Shown here in pieces: positions 25,445 to 34,535 of a stretch of DNA of 64,000 nt. The translations under genes and the position numbers were made by a program. The notes below the pieces were generated by a model. That model was not told where the DNA came from and did no database searches. It worked only from the letters and a program-made list of their open reading frames with translations. Origin of the DNA: JAITVM01 sp031551135 (lineage in GTDB: Bacteria; Bacillota; Clostridia; Lachnospirales; JAITVM01); contig JAVBOA010000015.1 of the NCBI GenBank assembly GCA_031551135.1, forward strand, positions 27,438-91,437. The letters run 5' to 3'. How positions within the stretch are numbered: the first letter of the stretch is position 1; each line of letters begins with the position of its first letter.

Positions 25445-26236
25445 TCAAGGTTGTTTGCCGATATAAGCAAGTATACCGCCGTCAACATATAAAATATGAC
25501 CGTTTACAAAATCAGAAGCACTTGATGCCAAAAAAATCGCCGGACCGGCTAAATCTTCGGCTTCGCCCCAGCGCGCGGCAGGAGTTTTTGCGATAATAAA
25601 TTTGTCGAACGGATGCTGCGACCCGTCGGGCTGAGTTTCACGAAGCGGAGCTGTTTGCGGCGTGGCAATATATCCGGGACCGATTCCGTTGCATTGAATA
25701 TTAAATTCGCCGTATTCGGAAGCGATATTTTTAGTAAGCATTTTCAGACCGCCTTTTGCGGCAGCGTATGCCGAAACGGTTTCACGTCCCAATTCGCTCA
25801 TCATAGAGCAGATATTAATAATTTTTCCGTGACCTTTTTTAATCATTGAAGGCAAAACCGCTTTGGCAACGATAAAAGGCGCGTTTAAATCCACATCTAC
25901 AACCTGCCTGAAATCCGCCGCTGACATTTCTACCATCGGGATTCGCTTTATTATACCGGCGTTATTTACAAGTATATCGATAACTCCGATTTCTTCCTCG
26001 ATTTTTTTGACCATTTCGTTTACTTGATCTTCGTTTGTTACATCACAAACATAAGCTTTTACGTCGATTCCGGCGGCTTTGTAATTTTCAAGACCTTTGT
26101 CCACAGATTCTTGTTTGCTGGCGTTAAAAACTATAGTCGCACCGGCTTCATAAAGAGCTTTTGCGATAGCAAATCCGATTCCGTAACATGCGCCTGTTAC
26201 CAAAGCGATTTTTCCGTCTAGCCTAAACATATCCAT
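25445..26236 (-). CDS. kduD: 2-keto-3-deoxygluconate oxidoreductase (KduD)
   Basis: 263-residue classical short-chain dehydrogenase: NAD(P)-binding TGACYGIG (about 15), NNAG (about 91) and the catalytic Ser (NICSMMS) and YAAAK (about 160). KduD reduces 3-deoxy-D-glycero-2,5-hexodiulosonate to 2-keto-3-deoxygluconate, the step after KduI. It lies between kduI and kdgK in the operon. The ribosome site is AAAGGATGG about 10 bp ahead of the ATG. Confidence 0.92.
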   Translation of the reverse strand: MDMFRLDGKIALVTGACYGIGFAIAKALYEAGATIVFNASKQESVDKGLENYKAAGIDVKAYVCDVTNEDQVNEMVKKIEEEIGVIDILVNNAGIIKRIPMVEMSAADFRQVVDVDLNAPFIVAKAVLPSMIKKGHGKIINICSMMSELGRETVSAYAAAKGGLKMLTKNIASEYGEFNIQCNGIGPGYIATPQTAPLRETQPDGSQHPFDKFIIAKTPAARWGEAEDLAGPAIFLASSASDFVNGHILYVDGGILAYIGKQP

Positions 26237-26251
26237 CTAAATTACCATCCT

Positions 26252-27115
26252 TTATTTTAAATCCTTGTTGTTAATTCCGTCCATATCCGAAAATTCTTGA
26301 TTTTCGCCGACCATTCCCCAAATAAAAGAGTAAGCGCGGCTTCCGGAGCCTGCGTGTATAGACCAGCTTGGCGAAATAACTGCTTCCAGATTGCGGACAA
26401 CGAGATGTCTTGTTTCGCTCGGTTCGCCCATATAATGCATTACAAAAGCGTCGTCTGCGATATCAAAATATAAATAAACTTCCATGCGCCTGTCGTGCGT
26501 ATGGCAAGGCATAGTATTCCAAACACTGCCCGGTTTCAGCGTAGTCATTCCCATAACTAACTGACAGGATTCCACTTGACCCGGAAGTATATATTTACAA
26601 ATAACTCTGTGGTTGGATTCTTCCAAAGCGCCTAACTCAACTTTGTTTTCGTCTTTTACAATAATAACGCCATCCGAAGCCGCACTCTCCGGCTTTATTA
26701 AAACCGTAGGATATTCTTTATGCGCCGGAGCGGAATTTAAATAAAATTTTGCAGGAATTTCGGGGTTTTTGCTTTCGAAAGTAATTTCTTGTGCGCCCAT
26801 TCCGATATACATTCCGTCTTTGTTTGCAAGCTTGTAAATTTTTCCGTCGATATTTATAATTCCATCACCGCCGATATTTATAACGCCCATTTCACGCCTT
26901 TGCAAAAAATATTCAGCACGCAGTTCTTTGCCTGCGTCTAATTTTAAAATCCCTTTTTTCGGAACGGCGGAGCCGGTGATAATTCGGTCGATATGGCTGT
27001 ATACAAGTTTGATTTCGTCTTCTTTAAATAAATCCGAAATCAAAAATTCCTCACGAAGTCTTTCAGTAGTATAAAATTTTACATCTTTTGGTGATACGGC
27101 TGTTCTTATTTCCAT
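26252..27115 (-). CDS. kduI: 5-dehydro-4-deoxyglucuronate isomerase (KduI)
   Basis: 287 residues, a cupin-type isomerase converting 4-deoxy-5-keto-uronate (from pectin or other polyuronate lyases) to 3-deoxy-2,5-hexodiulosonate. Zinc ligands are visible in MPCHTHDRRMEVY (two His and Glu, about 200-212) and in the later SIHAGSG His. The length matches KduI. It is 15 bp from each neighbour, the start has AAGGAGAATAAAAA. Confidence 0.95.
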   Translation of the reverse strand: MEIRTAVSPKDVKFYTTERLREEFLISDLFKEDEIKLVYSHIDRIITGSAVPKKGILKLDAGKELRAEYFLQRREMGVINIGGDGIINIDGKIYKLANKDGMYIGMGAQEITFESKNPEIPAKFYLNSAPAHKEYPTVLIKPESAASDGVIIVKDENKVELGALEESNHRVICKYILPGQVESCQLVMGMTTLKPGSVWNTMPCHTHDRRMEVYLYFDIADDAFVMHYMGEPSETRHLVVRNLEAVISPSWSIHAGSGSRAYSFIWGMVGENQEFSDMDGINNKDLK

Positions 27116-27130
27116 TTTTTATTCTCCTTA

Positions 27131-28087
27131 TTATTTAACTATATGAACGGCAAAACCGCCGATTTCGCCTTCTAAATATATAACGGCAAGTTTTCCCTTG
27201 TTGTCGTATTTTGCGGATTCCATATCAAATTTTGCGCCGCGCATTTCCAAATAATAAACAGCGCGCTCAAGATTATTGCATCGGAAAGCGATATGGCCGT
27301 GAAGCCCCTTGAATGGTGATTTCATAATTTCTATTTCACTGCCGTTGAATATAGCGGAATTTCCTTCCTTGATTGCTTTTCCGAAATATTTGGCGAATTT
27401 TTCGGCTATTGCGTTTGCCGAATCCAAATTTTCTGCGTTTATTCCGATATGAGCCAATTGGAAGCCCAAAACCGTATCTATCGCTTCTCTCGTGAGTTCG
27501 GTTATCTTAGCAAAATTTCCGGATTCGATTAATTCTTCTTTAACCATCCAGCTTCCGCCGCAAGCGACTATTTTGTCAAATGCCAAATATGAATTTATAT
27601 TATTTTGATTAACGCCGCCGGTCGGCATGAATTTTATTTTTGTATACGGTGCGGCCAATGCCTTAATCATATTGATTCCGCCAAGCTGCTCGGCGGGAAA
27701 GAATTTTACGACCGAAAGTCCCATTTCCAAAGCGTTTTCGATATCGGAAGAAGTCGGGCAGCCTGGCAAAACGGGAATATTTTTATCTATGCAATATTTA
27801 ACAACTTTCTGATTAAATCCCGGTGTAACGATAAATTTCGCACCTGCCGCAACGGCGCGGTCTACGGTTTCGATATTGAGAACCGTTCCGGCTCCGACAA
27901 GCATTTCGGGAAGTTCATTTGAAATAATTCGAATAGCTTCTTCGGCGCAATCTGTACGAAAAGTAAGCTCAGCGGCCATCAATCCGCCATCACAAAGAGC
28001 TTTTGCAAGCGGCAGAGCATTTTCGATTTTATCGATTTTGATAACAGGCACAATACCAATTTTTTCGATTTGTTCAATAATATTCAT
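27131..28087 (-). CDS. eda: KDPG/KHG aldolase fused to a VOC-like domain
   Basis: 318 residues from the ATG at 28087 (AAAGGAGTTC upstream). Residues about 1-205 form a class I KDPG/KHG aldolase that splits KDPG into pyruvate and glyceraldehyde-3-phosphate: ELTFRT (catalytic-site Glu and Arg), GAGTVLN, TPGFN, and the Schiff-base Lys in VVKFFPAEQLGG (about 130). The extra about 110 residues (LAHIGINAENLDSA ... GEIGGFAVHIVK) look like a vicinal-oxygen-chelate/glyoxalase-type domain. An ORF upstream of 28087 is only readthrough of the family A repeat. First gene of the uronate operon. Confidence 0.9.
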   Translation of the reverse strand: MNIIEQIEKIGIVPVIKIDKIENALPLAKALCDGGLMAAELTFRTDCAEEAIRIISNELPEMLVGAGTVLNIETVDRAVAAGAKFIVTPGFNQKVVKYCIDKNIPVLPGCPTSSDIENALEMGLSVVKFFPAEQLGGINMIKALAAPYTKIKFMPTGGVNQNNINSYLAFDKIVACGGSWMVKEELIESGNFAKITELTREAIDTVLGFQLAHIGINAENLDSANAIAEKFAKYFGKAIKEGNSAIFNGSEIEIMKSPFKGLHGHIAFRCNNLERAVYYLEMRGAKFDMESAKYDNKGKLAVIYLEGEIGGFAVHIVK

Positions 28088-28115
28088 TTTTGAACTCCTT
28101 TTATTAATTTTATGT

Positions 28116-28229
28116 AATACTATTTTCATTTTGATAAGTAGAAAAAAATTTTTCACAGTGGAGCGTTTCACGCATGCTTCAAGCGTGAAATGAAATATTT
28201 TTTTCTATCCTTAATAATGAAAATAGTAT
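28116..28229. repeat. Hairpin repeat family A, complete copy
   Basis: 114 bp from AATACTATTTTCATTTTG to AATGAAAATAGTAT. The inner stem is TTTCACGC (28166-28173) with GCGTGAAA (28183-28190), differing from other copies at paired positions. It lies 28 bp upstream of the aldolase start codon, in the divergent promoter region of the two uronate operons. Confidence 0.9.
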
Positions 28230-28311
28230 AAAATCATTTTAATCTTGTTTTATAACATTATTACTATTAAAAAATAAATATTGAAATTTATTTAGATATA
28301 TAGTATCATAT

Positions 28312-28335
28312 ATACAAGATAAATACAAGATGTAT
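28312..28335. promoter_or_regulatory. Candidate operator in the uronate divergent promoter region
   Basis: ATACAAGAT occurs twice, 11 bp apart (28312 and 28323), and the second copy forms the palindrome ATACA-AGA-TGTAT. It lies about 50 bp before uxaC. Binding by the locus GntR or ROK regulator is inference. Confidence 0.35.
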
Positions 28336-28382
28336 TTTTACATGAAACGGATAAATAAATTTAAATAAAAGGAGCCGGAAAT

Positions 28383-29768
28383 ATGATTAATGAGAAATTT
28401 TTATTGCGGAATAAAACTGCCGAAATTATTTACGAAAAAATTAAAAACCTGCCGATTATCGATTATCATTGCCATCTTAATCCTAAAGAAATTGCCGAAA
28501 ACAAGGCATTTAAAAATATTACGGAGCTTTGGCTAGGAGGCGACCATTACAAATGGCGGCTGATGCGCGCGAACGGAATTGAGGAAAGATATATCACCGG
28601 TGACGCGGACGATTACGAGAAATTTTTAAAATGGGCTGAGACTATAGAAGAAGCTGTAGGAAATCCTATTTATCATTGGACAAATCTTGAGCTTAAGCGA
28701 TATTTTGGGTATAATAAAGTATTGGGAGTAAAAAACGCCAAAGAAATTTGGGAATACTGCAATAAAATTATACAAAGCGGAGAATTTAATGTAAAATCGA
28801 TTTTCAAACAATTTAACGTAAAATCACTTTGCACAACAGACGACCCGGCGGATGATTTAAAATACCATAAACAAATCGCTGCCGACTCGGAATTTGATAC
28901 AAAAGTATATCCGACTTTTCGTCCGTCAAATGTATTTAATGTTAATTCAAATTACTCCGAATATATTAAAAAACTTGAAAAATCCGCAGATATGAAAATC
29001 GATTCTTACAAAGCTTTGGTAAACGCGCTTTATTCCAGAATGGATTATTTTAATCAGAATTTATGCCGGCTTTCTGATCATTCGTTTGACCCTTTTGTTT
29101 ATGAAGATTACAACGAACGCGAAGTCGAGGATATTTTTTCTGATATTTTGAATGGCGAATTTGATTTAACAAAAATCAATAAATTTAAAACAGCTTTGTT
29201 CTACGACCTGAATAAAAAATACTTTGATTTGGATTGGTCGGTTCAAATACATATGAATTGTATAAGGAACGCAAATGCAGCGATGTTTGAAAAATTAGGA
29301 CCGGATACGGGTTATGACTGCATCGGCGATACGCCTTATGCGGATAGCCTTGTCAAAACTTTTGACTCCTTATGCAAAATAAATAAACTGCCGCGCACAA
29401 TTGTTTATTCTCTAAATCCAAACGACTTTGATATGCTGACAACAATTATCGCATGTTATCAAGGAGGCGGTATAAAAGGCAAAATGCAGCTTGGTTCGGC
29501 TTGGTGGTTCAATGACCATATTAAGGGTATGGAAAATCAAATGATATCGCTTGCGAATAACGGGCTGTTATCGCGTTTTATCGGAATGCTCACAGATTCA
29601 CGCTCGTTTTTGTCTTATCCGAGACATGAGTATTTCAGAAGAATTTTGGCAAATTTGCTTGGCACTCAATTTGAGGACGGCCTATTCGCCGACGATATTG
29701 AACTTCTTATTAAAATCGCAGAAAATATTTCTTACTATAACGCAGATAATTATTTTAATTTTGTTTAA
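28383..29768 (+). CDS. uxaC: Uronate isomerase
   Basis: 461 residues; interconverts D-glucuronate with D-fructuronate and D-galacturonate with D-tagaturonate. Family features are the N-terminal IIDYHCHLNPKEIAEN (metal-binding HxH, about 25) and NITELWLGGDHYKWRLMR (about 45), the central CTTDDP, and the late GSAWWFNDH and TDSRSFLSYPRHEYFRR motifs. The length matches UxaC. The start has AAAGGAGCCGGAAAT. First gene of the rightward uronate unit. Confidence 0.96.
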   Translation: MINEKFLLRNKTAEIIYEKIKNLPIIDYHCHLNPKEIAENKAFKNITELWLGGDHYKWRLMRANGIEERYITGDADDYEKFLKWAETIEEAVGNPIYHWTNLELKRYFGYNKVLGVKNAKEIWEYCNKIIQSGEFNVKSIFKQFNVKSLCTTDDPADDLKYHKQIAADSEFDTKVYPTFRPSNVFNVNSNYSEYIKKLEKSADMKIDSYKALVNALYSRMDYFNQNLCRLSDHSFDPFVYEDYNEREVEDIFSDILNGEFDLTKINKFKTALFYDLNKKYFDLDWSVQIHMNCIRNANAAMFEKLGPDTGYDCIGDTPYADSLVKTFDSLCKINKLPRTIVYSLNPNDFDMLTTIIACYQGGGIKGKMQLGSAWWFNDHIKGMENQMISLANNGLLSRFIGMLTDSRSFLSYPRHEYFRRILANLLGTQFEDGLFADDIELLIKIAENISYYNADNYFNFV

Positions 29769-29873
29769 AACGGAAACAAATTTCCTAGTCTTGCTGTAGT
29801 AATTCCGACTTTCGAACACTTTCAATTGAGATTAGTGCTATAAAGCAAGCAACTTATATTTGAGGTGAAAAAT

Positions 29874-30701
29874 ATGAAAATTGGCGTAAGAGCCCATGAT
29901 TTTGGAAGAAAAAATGAAAAAGAACTTGCCGCCGAAATTAAATCGGCAGGATTTGAATGTGTACAGCTCGCTTTGACAAAAGCAATCGAAGGAATTAATT
30001 CTTTTGACGATATCACGCCGGATAGAGTTTATAATATCAAAAATGAATTTGATAAAAACAATATTGAAATTTCGATTTTGGGCTGTTATATTGAGCCGGC
30101 GATAAAAGACGGCGAACAAAGACGCAAAAATATTGACACATTTGTAAAATCCTTTGAGTACGCTAAAATTTTGGGTACAAATATTATCGGAACGGAAACT
30201 ACTAATTTTTCTTCTCCAGAGACCTCACGCAATGAGTATTATAATATTTTAAAAGACAGTGTTTTAAGAATTATCGAGAAAGCGGAAAAAGAAAACATAA
30301 TTATGGCGATTGAGCCTGTTGCGGAACATACATTGAATAATTCTGTGATTGCTAGAAAATTAATTGATGAAGTCGGCTCGGATAATCTGAAAGTTATTTT
30401 TGACCCCGTGAATTTGTTATTGCCAAATACGACTATGTATCAAGATATGATGTATAAAAAGTTTTTCGAAATGCTCGGCAAAGAAATCGTCGTCATGCAC
30501 GCAAAAGATATTTCTATAGAAAATAAAGCTAAAGATTGGCGGAATATCGGTGAAGGCATAGTCAACTACGATTTTATTTTTGAGGCTTTGAATATAATCA
30601 ATCCTGAGCTTAGAGTTTTGCGCGAAGAACTTAAGCCTGAAACTGCGAAATTTGATTTGGACAATTTGAACCGTTATATAAATAAATATAGTCTGTGCTG
30701 A
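29874..30701 (+). CDS. Sugar phosphate isomerase/epimerase-like TIM barrel protein
   Basis: 275 residues from the ATG at 29874 (TTGAGGTG precedes at 7 bp). An AP-endonuclease-2 / xylose-isomerase-like TIM barrel with the metal-binding pattern: Glu in MAIEPVAEH (about 148), Asp in VIFDPVNLL (about 180), His in VVMHAKDI (about 208) and the last Glu in LREELKPE. Such enzymes epimerise or isomerise ketoses and sugar acids. Its place between uxaC and uxaB suggests a sugar-acid epimerisation or isomerisation feeding the pathway, but the reaction is not known. Confidence 0.82.
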   Translation: MKIGVRAHDFGRKNEKELAAEIKSAGFECVQLALTKAIEGINSFDDITPDRVYNIKNEFDKNNIEISILGCYIEPAIKDGEQRRKNIDTFVKSFEYAKILGTNIIGTETTNFSSPETSRNEYYNILKDSVLRIIEKAEKENIIMAIEPVAEHTLNNSVIARKLIDEVGSDNLKVIFDPVNLLLPNTTMYQDMMYKKFFEMLGKEIVVMHAKDISIENKAKDWRNIGEGIVNYDFIFEALNIINPELRVLREELKPETAKFDLDNLNRYINKYSLC

Positions 30702-30713
30702 AACTTTTGATTT

Positions 30714-30745
30714 ATACTATCTTCATTTTAAAATGAAAATAGTAT
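30714..30745. repeat. Mini-copy of hairpin repeat family A
   Basis: ATACTATCTTCATTTT abuts AAAATGAAAATAGTAT: the two terminal arms with no interior, a near-perfect 32-bp palindrome between the TIM barrel gene and uxaB. Confidence 0.7.
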
Positions 30746-30760
30746 TATTTTAGAAAAATT

Positions 30761-30790
30761 AGTGGATTTGGGGGAAACCTCAAATTCACT
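30761..30790 (+). promoter_or_regulatory. Hairpin in the uxaB leader
   Basis: AGTGGATTTG and CAAATTCACT pair (one G-U) around a 10-base G/A-rich loop, about 10 bp before the ribosome site of uxaB. It is not followed by a T-run, so it is more likely a leader or processing element than a terminator. Confidence 0.4.
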
Positions 30791-30810
30791 TTAAAATTTT
30801 GGAGGAAGAA

Positions 30811-32295
30811 ATGAACATTTTGCAAAGGGAAGCGAAATCCGAACTCAAAGAAAAAGTACTTCAATTTGGAGAAGGTAATTTTTTGCGGGCTTTCGTTGAT
30901 TTTTTAATCGACGAGCTGAATGAAAATAATTTATTTAACGGCGCAATTACGGTAGTTCAGCCGATAGAAAACGGAATGGTTGATATGCTGGACAAACAAG
31001 ACGGACTTTATACCTTGATTGCGCGCGGCATACAAAACGGGAAAATAATAAACGACAGACGGATTATTAAAAGCGTTACTAAAACAATAAATCCGTTTGT
31101 GGATTTTGATTTATATAATGAAACTGTAAAAAATCCGGATTTACGCCTGATTGTATCGAATACAACCGAAGCCGGAATTTGCTACAACAAAGAAGACAAA
31201 AAAGAAAACGCCATGCAAAATACTTTTCCGGCGAAAATAACTTCGCTTTTGTACGAAAGGTATAAAATTTTTAACGGCGATATAAATAAAGGCTTTATAT
31301 TTTTTCCTTGTGAACTTATTGATTATAATGGCACGAATCTTAAAAAATTTGTTTTGCAATACGCTGAGGATTGGGAACTCGGTGCGGATTTTATAAATTG
31401 GGTGCAAAAAGCGAATTATTTTACGAATACTTTGGTTGACCGGATTGTAACCGGCTATCCGCGTGACGAAGCCGCCGAGCTTGAAAAAGAACTTGGATAT
31501 AAAGATAATTTGATAGACACCTGCGAAATTTTTTATTTATTTGTTATCGAAGGACCGGAAGAAATCCGCCACGAGCTTCCTTTTGAAAAAATCGGGCTGA
31601 ACGTAATCTGGACAAACGACGCAACAAATTACAAATTGCGCAAAGTTCGGATATTGAACGGCGGACACACAATGAGTATTTTTTCTGCGTTTTTGTCCGG
31701 TAAAAATACGGTTCTTGAAATGGTTTCGGATGAAAAATTAAAAGGATTTCTGCAAAAAGGAATTTTCGAAGAAATAATTCCGACTTTGGATTTGTCCGAA
31801 GCTGAGCTGAAAAATTTTGCAAATGATGTACTTGAACGTTTTGCGAATCCTTATATAAAACATGCACTTTTGAGTATTTCCTTAAATTCGGTATCGAAAT
31901 TCAAAGTTCGGGTACTTCCGTCAATTTTGGAATATATAAACCGCAAAGGGAAAAATCCAAAAGCACTTGTATTCGCATTTGCGTCGCTTTTGGCGTTTTA
32001 TAACGGAACAGAAATTAAAAATAATATGCTTATCGGAAACCGCGGCGGCGAAGAATATAATATTTCTGATGATTTCGAAATTTTGGAATTTTTTGCGGAA
32101 GCAAATAAAAATTTAATTAAAGATAATAAAGACTCGGTCGGCGATTATGTTAAGAATATCTGCGCAAAATCCGAATTTTGGGATATGGATTTGAATACAA
32201 TCGAAGGATTCACCTCGGATGTTTCTGAATATCTTTTTAATATTTTAAACGGCGAAATTTATGAGGAAGTGACTAAAATTGTTGAAGGCGAATAA
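30811..32295 (+). CDS. uxaB: Tagaturonate reductase
   Basis: 494 residues from the ATG at 30811 (TTGGAGGAAGAA precedes). A polyol-specific long-chain dehydrogenase of the UxaB/UxuB/MtlD family: N-terminal nucleotide-binding QFGEGNFLRAF (about 18), ITVVQP strand, and the catalytic-domain motif KVRILNGGHT (about 287). UxaB reduces tagaturonate to altronate with NADH. The assignment over UxuB rests on the adjacent uxaA; no mannonate dehydratase (uxuA) is present. It overlaps uxaA by 17 bp. Confidence 0.92.
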   Translation: MNILQREAKSELKEKVLQFGEGNFLRAFVDFLIDELNENNLFNGAITVVQPIENGMVDMLDKQDGLYTLIARGIQNGKIINDRRIIKSVTKTINPFVDFDLYNETVKNPDLRLIVSNTTEAGICYNKEDKKENAMQNTFPAKITSLLYERYKIFNGDINKGFIFFPCELIDYNGTNLKKFVLQYAEDWELGADFINWVQKANYFTNTLVDRIVTGYPRDEAAELEKELGYKDNLIDTCEIFYLFVIEGPEEIRHELPFEKIGLNVIWTNDATNYKLRKVRILNGGHTMSIFSAFLSGKNTVLEMVSDEKLKGFLQKGIFEEIIPTLDLSEAELKNFANDVLERFANPYIKHALLSISLNSVSKFKVRVLPSILEYINRKGKNPKALVFAFASLLAFYNGTEIKNNMLIGNRGGEEYNISDDFEILEFFAEANKNLIKDNKDSVGDYVKNICAKSEFWDMDLNTIEGFTSDVSEYLFNILNGEIYEEVTKIVEGE

Positions 32296-33757
32296 GGCGG
32301 TTTTGATTCACGAAAAAGATAATTGCGTGGTCGCTGTCCACGATATTAAAAAATCGGAAATGGTTTTCGAAATCCCTGCGGCGGAGGATATAAAGTCGGG
32401 GCATAAAATGGCAATTACAGATATTTCGGCGGGCGAAAATATTATTAAATACGGTTATCCGATTGGGTACGCATTACGAAATATCAAAAAAGGCGAACAT
32501 ATTCACAATCATAATATAAAAACTAATTTGAAAGATATTTTGGAATATTCATATAAACCTAATCTGAATCAAGATTTTGAAATAAAGAATCGGGTTTTCA
32601 AGGGTTATAAACGAAAAAACGGTGAAGTCGGAATCCGAAACGAAATCTGGATAATAAATACTGTCGGCTGTGTAAATAAAATTGCGGAAAAATTAGCGGA
32701 TGAAGCAAATAAGATTTTTTCCGGAAAGACGGACGGGATTTTTACATTTGTGCATCCGTTCGGCTGTTCGCAATTGGGCGAGGATCATAATAAAACGCAA
32801 TTGATTTTAAAAAATATGGTCACGCATCCGAATGCCGCCGCCGTATTAATTTTGAGCCTTGGTTGTGAAAATAATAATATAAATGAATTTAAAAAAATTT
32901 TGGGCGAAATAGATGAAGAACGGGTTAAATTTTTAGTAACGCAGGATGTTTCGGATGAATTGGAAGAGGGCATAAAAATAATTTCGGAGCTTGTTGATTA
33001 TTCACAAAACTTTGAACGTACGGATTGTGATTTATCCGATATTACAATCGGTCTGAAATGCGGCGGCTCGGACGGATTTTCAGGCATAACGGCAAATCCT
33101 TTGGTAGGAAAAATCTCCGATAAAATTATTACGCATGGCGGCTCGGCGATTTTGACCGAAGTTCCGGAAATGTTCGGAGCGGAAGAAATTTTGATGAACC
33201 GCTGTAAAGATAAAGCCGTATTTGATAAGACAGTTAATTTAATAAACGATTTCAAAAAATATTTTATGCGCTACGGTCAGGAGATTTATGAAAATCCTTC
33301 TCCCGGGAATAAAGCCGGAGGAATTTCTACACTTGAAGATAAATCCTTGGGATGTACACAAAAAGCCGGATCGGCGAATGTTTGCGATGTTTTGGATTAT
33401 GGCGGAATCGTGGAAACTAAAGGGCTGAATTTATTAAACGGACCCGGCAATGACCTTGTTGCTATGACGAATTTAATGGCGGCGCACGCACAGATAATTC
33501 TGTTTACTACAGGCCGCGGAACGCCCGTCGGAACTGCCGTTCCCACAATAAAAATTTCCTCGAACACAAATTTAAATAATAAAAAAAATAATTGGATAGA
33601 TTTTAACGCAGGCGAAATTTTGGAAAATAAAGACCCTGAAAATTGCTCGGACGAACTTTTTGAATTTATAATAGAAGTTGCAGAAGGCAAAAAAACAAAA
33701 AACGAAATAAATAATTATAAAGAAATATCGATTTTTAAAGATGGTGTGACTTTATAG
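32279..33757 (+). CDS. uxaA: Altronate dehydratase
   Basis: 492 residues; dehydrates D-altronate to 2-keto-3-deoxygluconate. An N-terminal SAF-like domain (about 1-90: VLIHEKDNCVVAV) and a C-terminal D-galactarate/altronate dehydratase domain with GCSQLGEDH, LGCENNN, CGGSDGFSGITANP and FTTGRGTPVG motifs are all intact. The start is one of two tandem TTG codons at 32279/32282 inside the end of uxaB, preceded by GAGGAAGTGA, which means translational coupling. Confidence 0.94.
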   Translation: MLKANKAVLIHEKDNCVVAVHDIKKSEMVFEIPAAEDIKSGHKMAITDISAGENIIKYGYPIGYALRNIKKGEHIHNHNIKTNLKDILEYSYKPNLNQDFEIKNRVFKGYKRKNGEVGIRNEIWIINTVGCVNKIAEKLADEANKIFSGKTDGIFTFVHPFGCSQLGEDHNKTQLILKNMVTHPNAAAVLILSLGCENNNINEFKKILGEIDEERVKFLVTQDVSDELEEGIKIISELVDYSQNFERTDCDLSDITIGLKCGGSDGFSGITANPLVGKISDKIITHGGSAILTEVPEMFGAEEILMNRCKDKAVFDKTVNLINDFKKYFMRYGQEIYENPSPGNKAGGISTLEDKSLGCTQKAGSANVCDVLDYGGIVETKGLNLLNGPGNDLVAMTNLMAAHAQIILFTTGRGTPVGTAVPTIKISSNTNLNNKKNNWIDFNAGEILENKDPENCSDELFEFIIEVAEGKKTKNEINNYKEISIFKDGVTL

Positions 33758-33763
33758 ACTTTG

Positions 33764-33840
33764 TATAGCGGTTTGATTTTTTATTATAAAATAATTGACT
33801 GTTATATTTTTAGATTCTGTTTAAAAATCAAATTGTTATA
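33764..33840. repeat. Palindromic repeat family B, diverged copy
   Basis: Left end TAGCGGTTTGATTTTTTA; right end AAAAATCAAATTGTTATA has lost the CCGC core. It lies between uxaA and the GntR regulator gene and replaces any recognisable promoter there. Confidence 0.65.
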
Positions 33841-33855
33841 AAGGAATGAAATAAT

Positions 33856-34491
33856 ATGGAAGAACTCAAATCCCTAAAAATTAAAGCTTACGATTTTATT
33901 AAAGAAAGAATTTTTTCTTGTTATTATATGCCGGGTGATTTTTTGGACGAAAAATCCTTGATTAACGAAATCGGCGCAAGCCGAACTCCAATCCGCGAAG
34001 CTCTGAATAAAATAGAGCAAGAAAATTTGGTGCAGATTATCGCGAAAAAGGGTATAATGGTAAAGCAAATTACTGCAAAAAATGTTATAGATATTTTTCA
34101 AGTTCGTGAAACGATTGAGCCGAACGCTATTTTCAGTTATGGAAAGAATTTTGATTTAGTAATTATGGAGGAATTTAGGCAGAGATTTTTGCGTGAAGAA
34201 ACCGACCCACTGAAGCATTATAAGCTTGATGATGAATACCATAGCTATATAATCAGCGTTTATAATAACGAATATATAAGCCGCATAATGAAAGATATTT
34301 ACGGTCAAAACTACAGAATACGGATTTTGACGGGAGAAGTCAAAAATTGCACCAGCTTTGCGCAAAATGAGCATCTGGAAATTGCGGATTTTATAATTGC
34401 CGGAGATTATTTAAAAGCGGGCGAATCTTTAAAAAAACATCTTGAGCTTTCGAGAGAACGAACGCTTTCTATGTTTATCGCCAATAATTGA
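33856..34491 (+). CDS. GntR family (FadR/FCD) transcriptional regulator
   Basis: 211 residues with an N-terminal winged helix (about 5-70; EIGASRTPIREALNKIEQENL as recognition region) and a C-terminal all-helical FCD ligand-binding domain (about 80-205), including the metal/ligand residues in DDEYHSYI and the late ARKHL-type segment LKKHLELS. ExuR/UxuR-like regulators of uronate genes belong to this class. Located within the rightward uronate unit, it is the best candidate for its local regulator. The start has AGGAATGAAATAAT. Confidence 0.88.
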   Translation: MEELKSLKIKAYDFIKERIFSCYYMPGDFLDEKSLINEIGASRTPIREALNKIEQENLVQIIAKKGIMVKQITAKNVIDIFQVRETIEPNAIFSYGKNFDLVIMEEFRQRFLREETDPLKHYKLDDEYHSYIISVYNNEYISRIMKDIYGQNYRIRILTGEVKNCTSFAQNEHLEIADFIIAGDYLKAGESLKKHLELSRERTLSMFIANN

Positions 34492-34535
34492 TGCTTATCT
34501 TTTTCAAATTGCCGTATTTGGATTGGACTGATTAG

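Noticed and set aside
28088..28171. 28-residue N-terminal extension of the KDPG aldolase
   Set aside because: The extension is encoded by the family A repeat, and a good ribosome site precedes the internal ATG at 28087.
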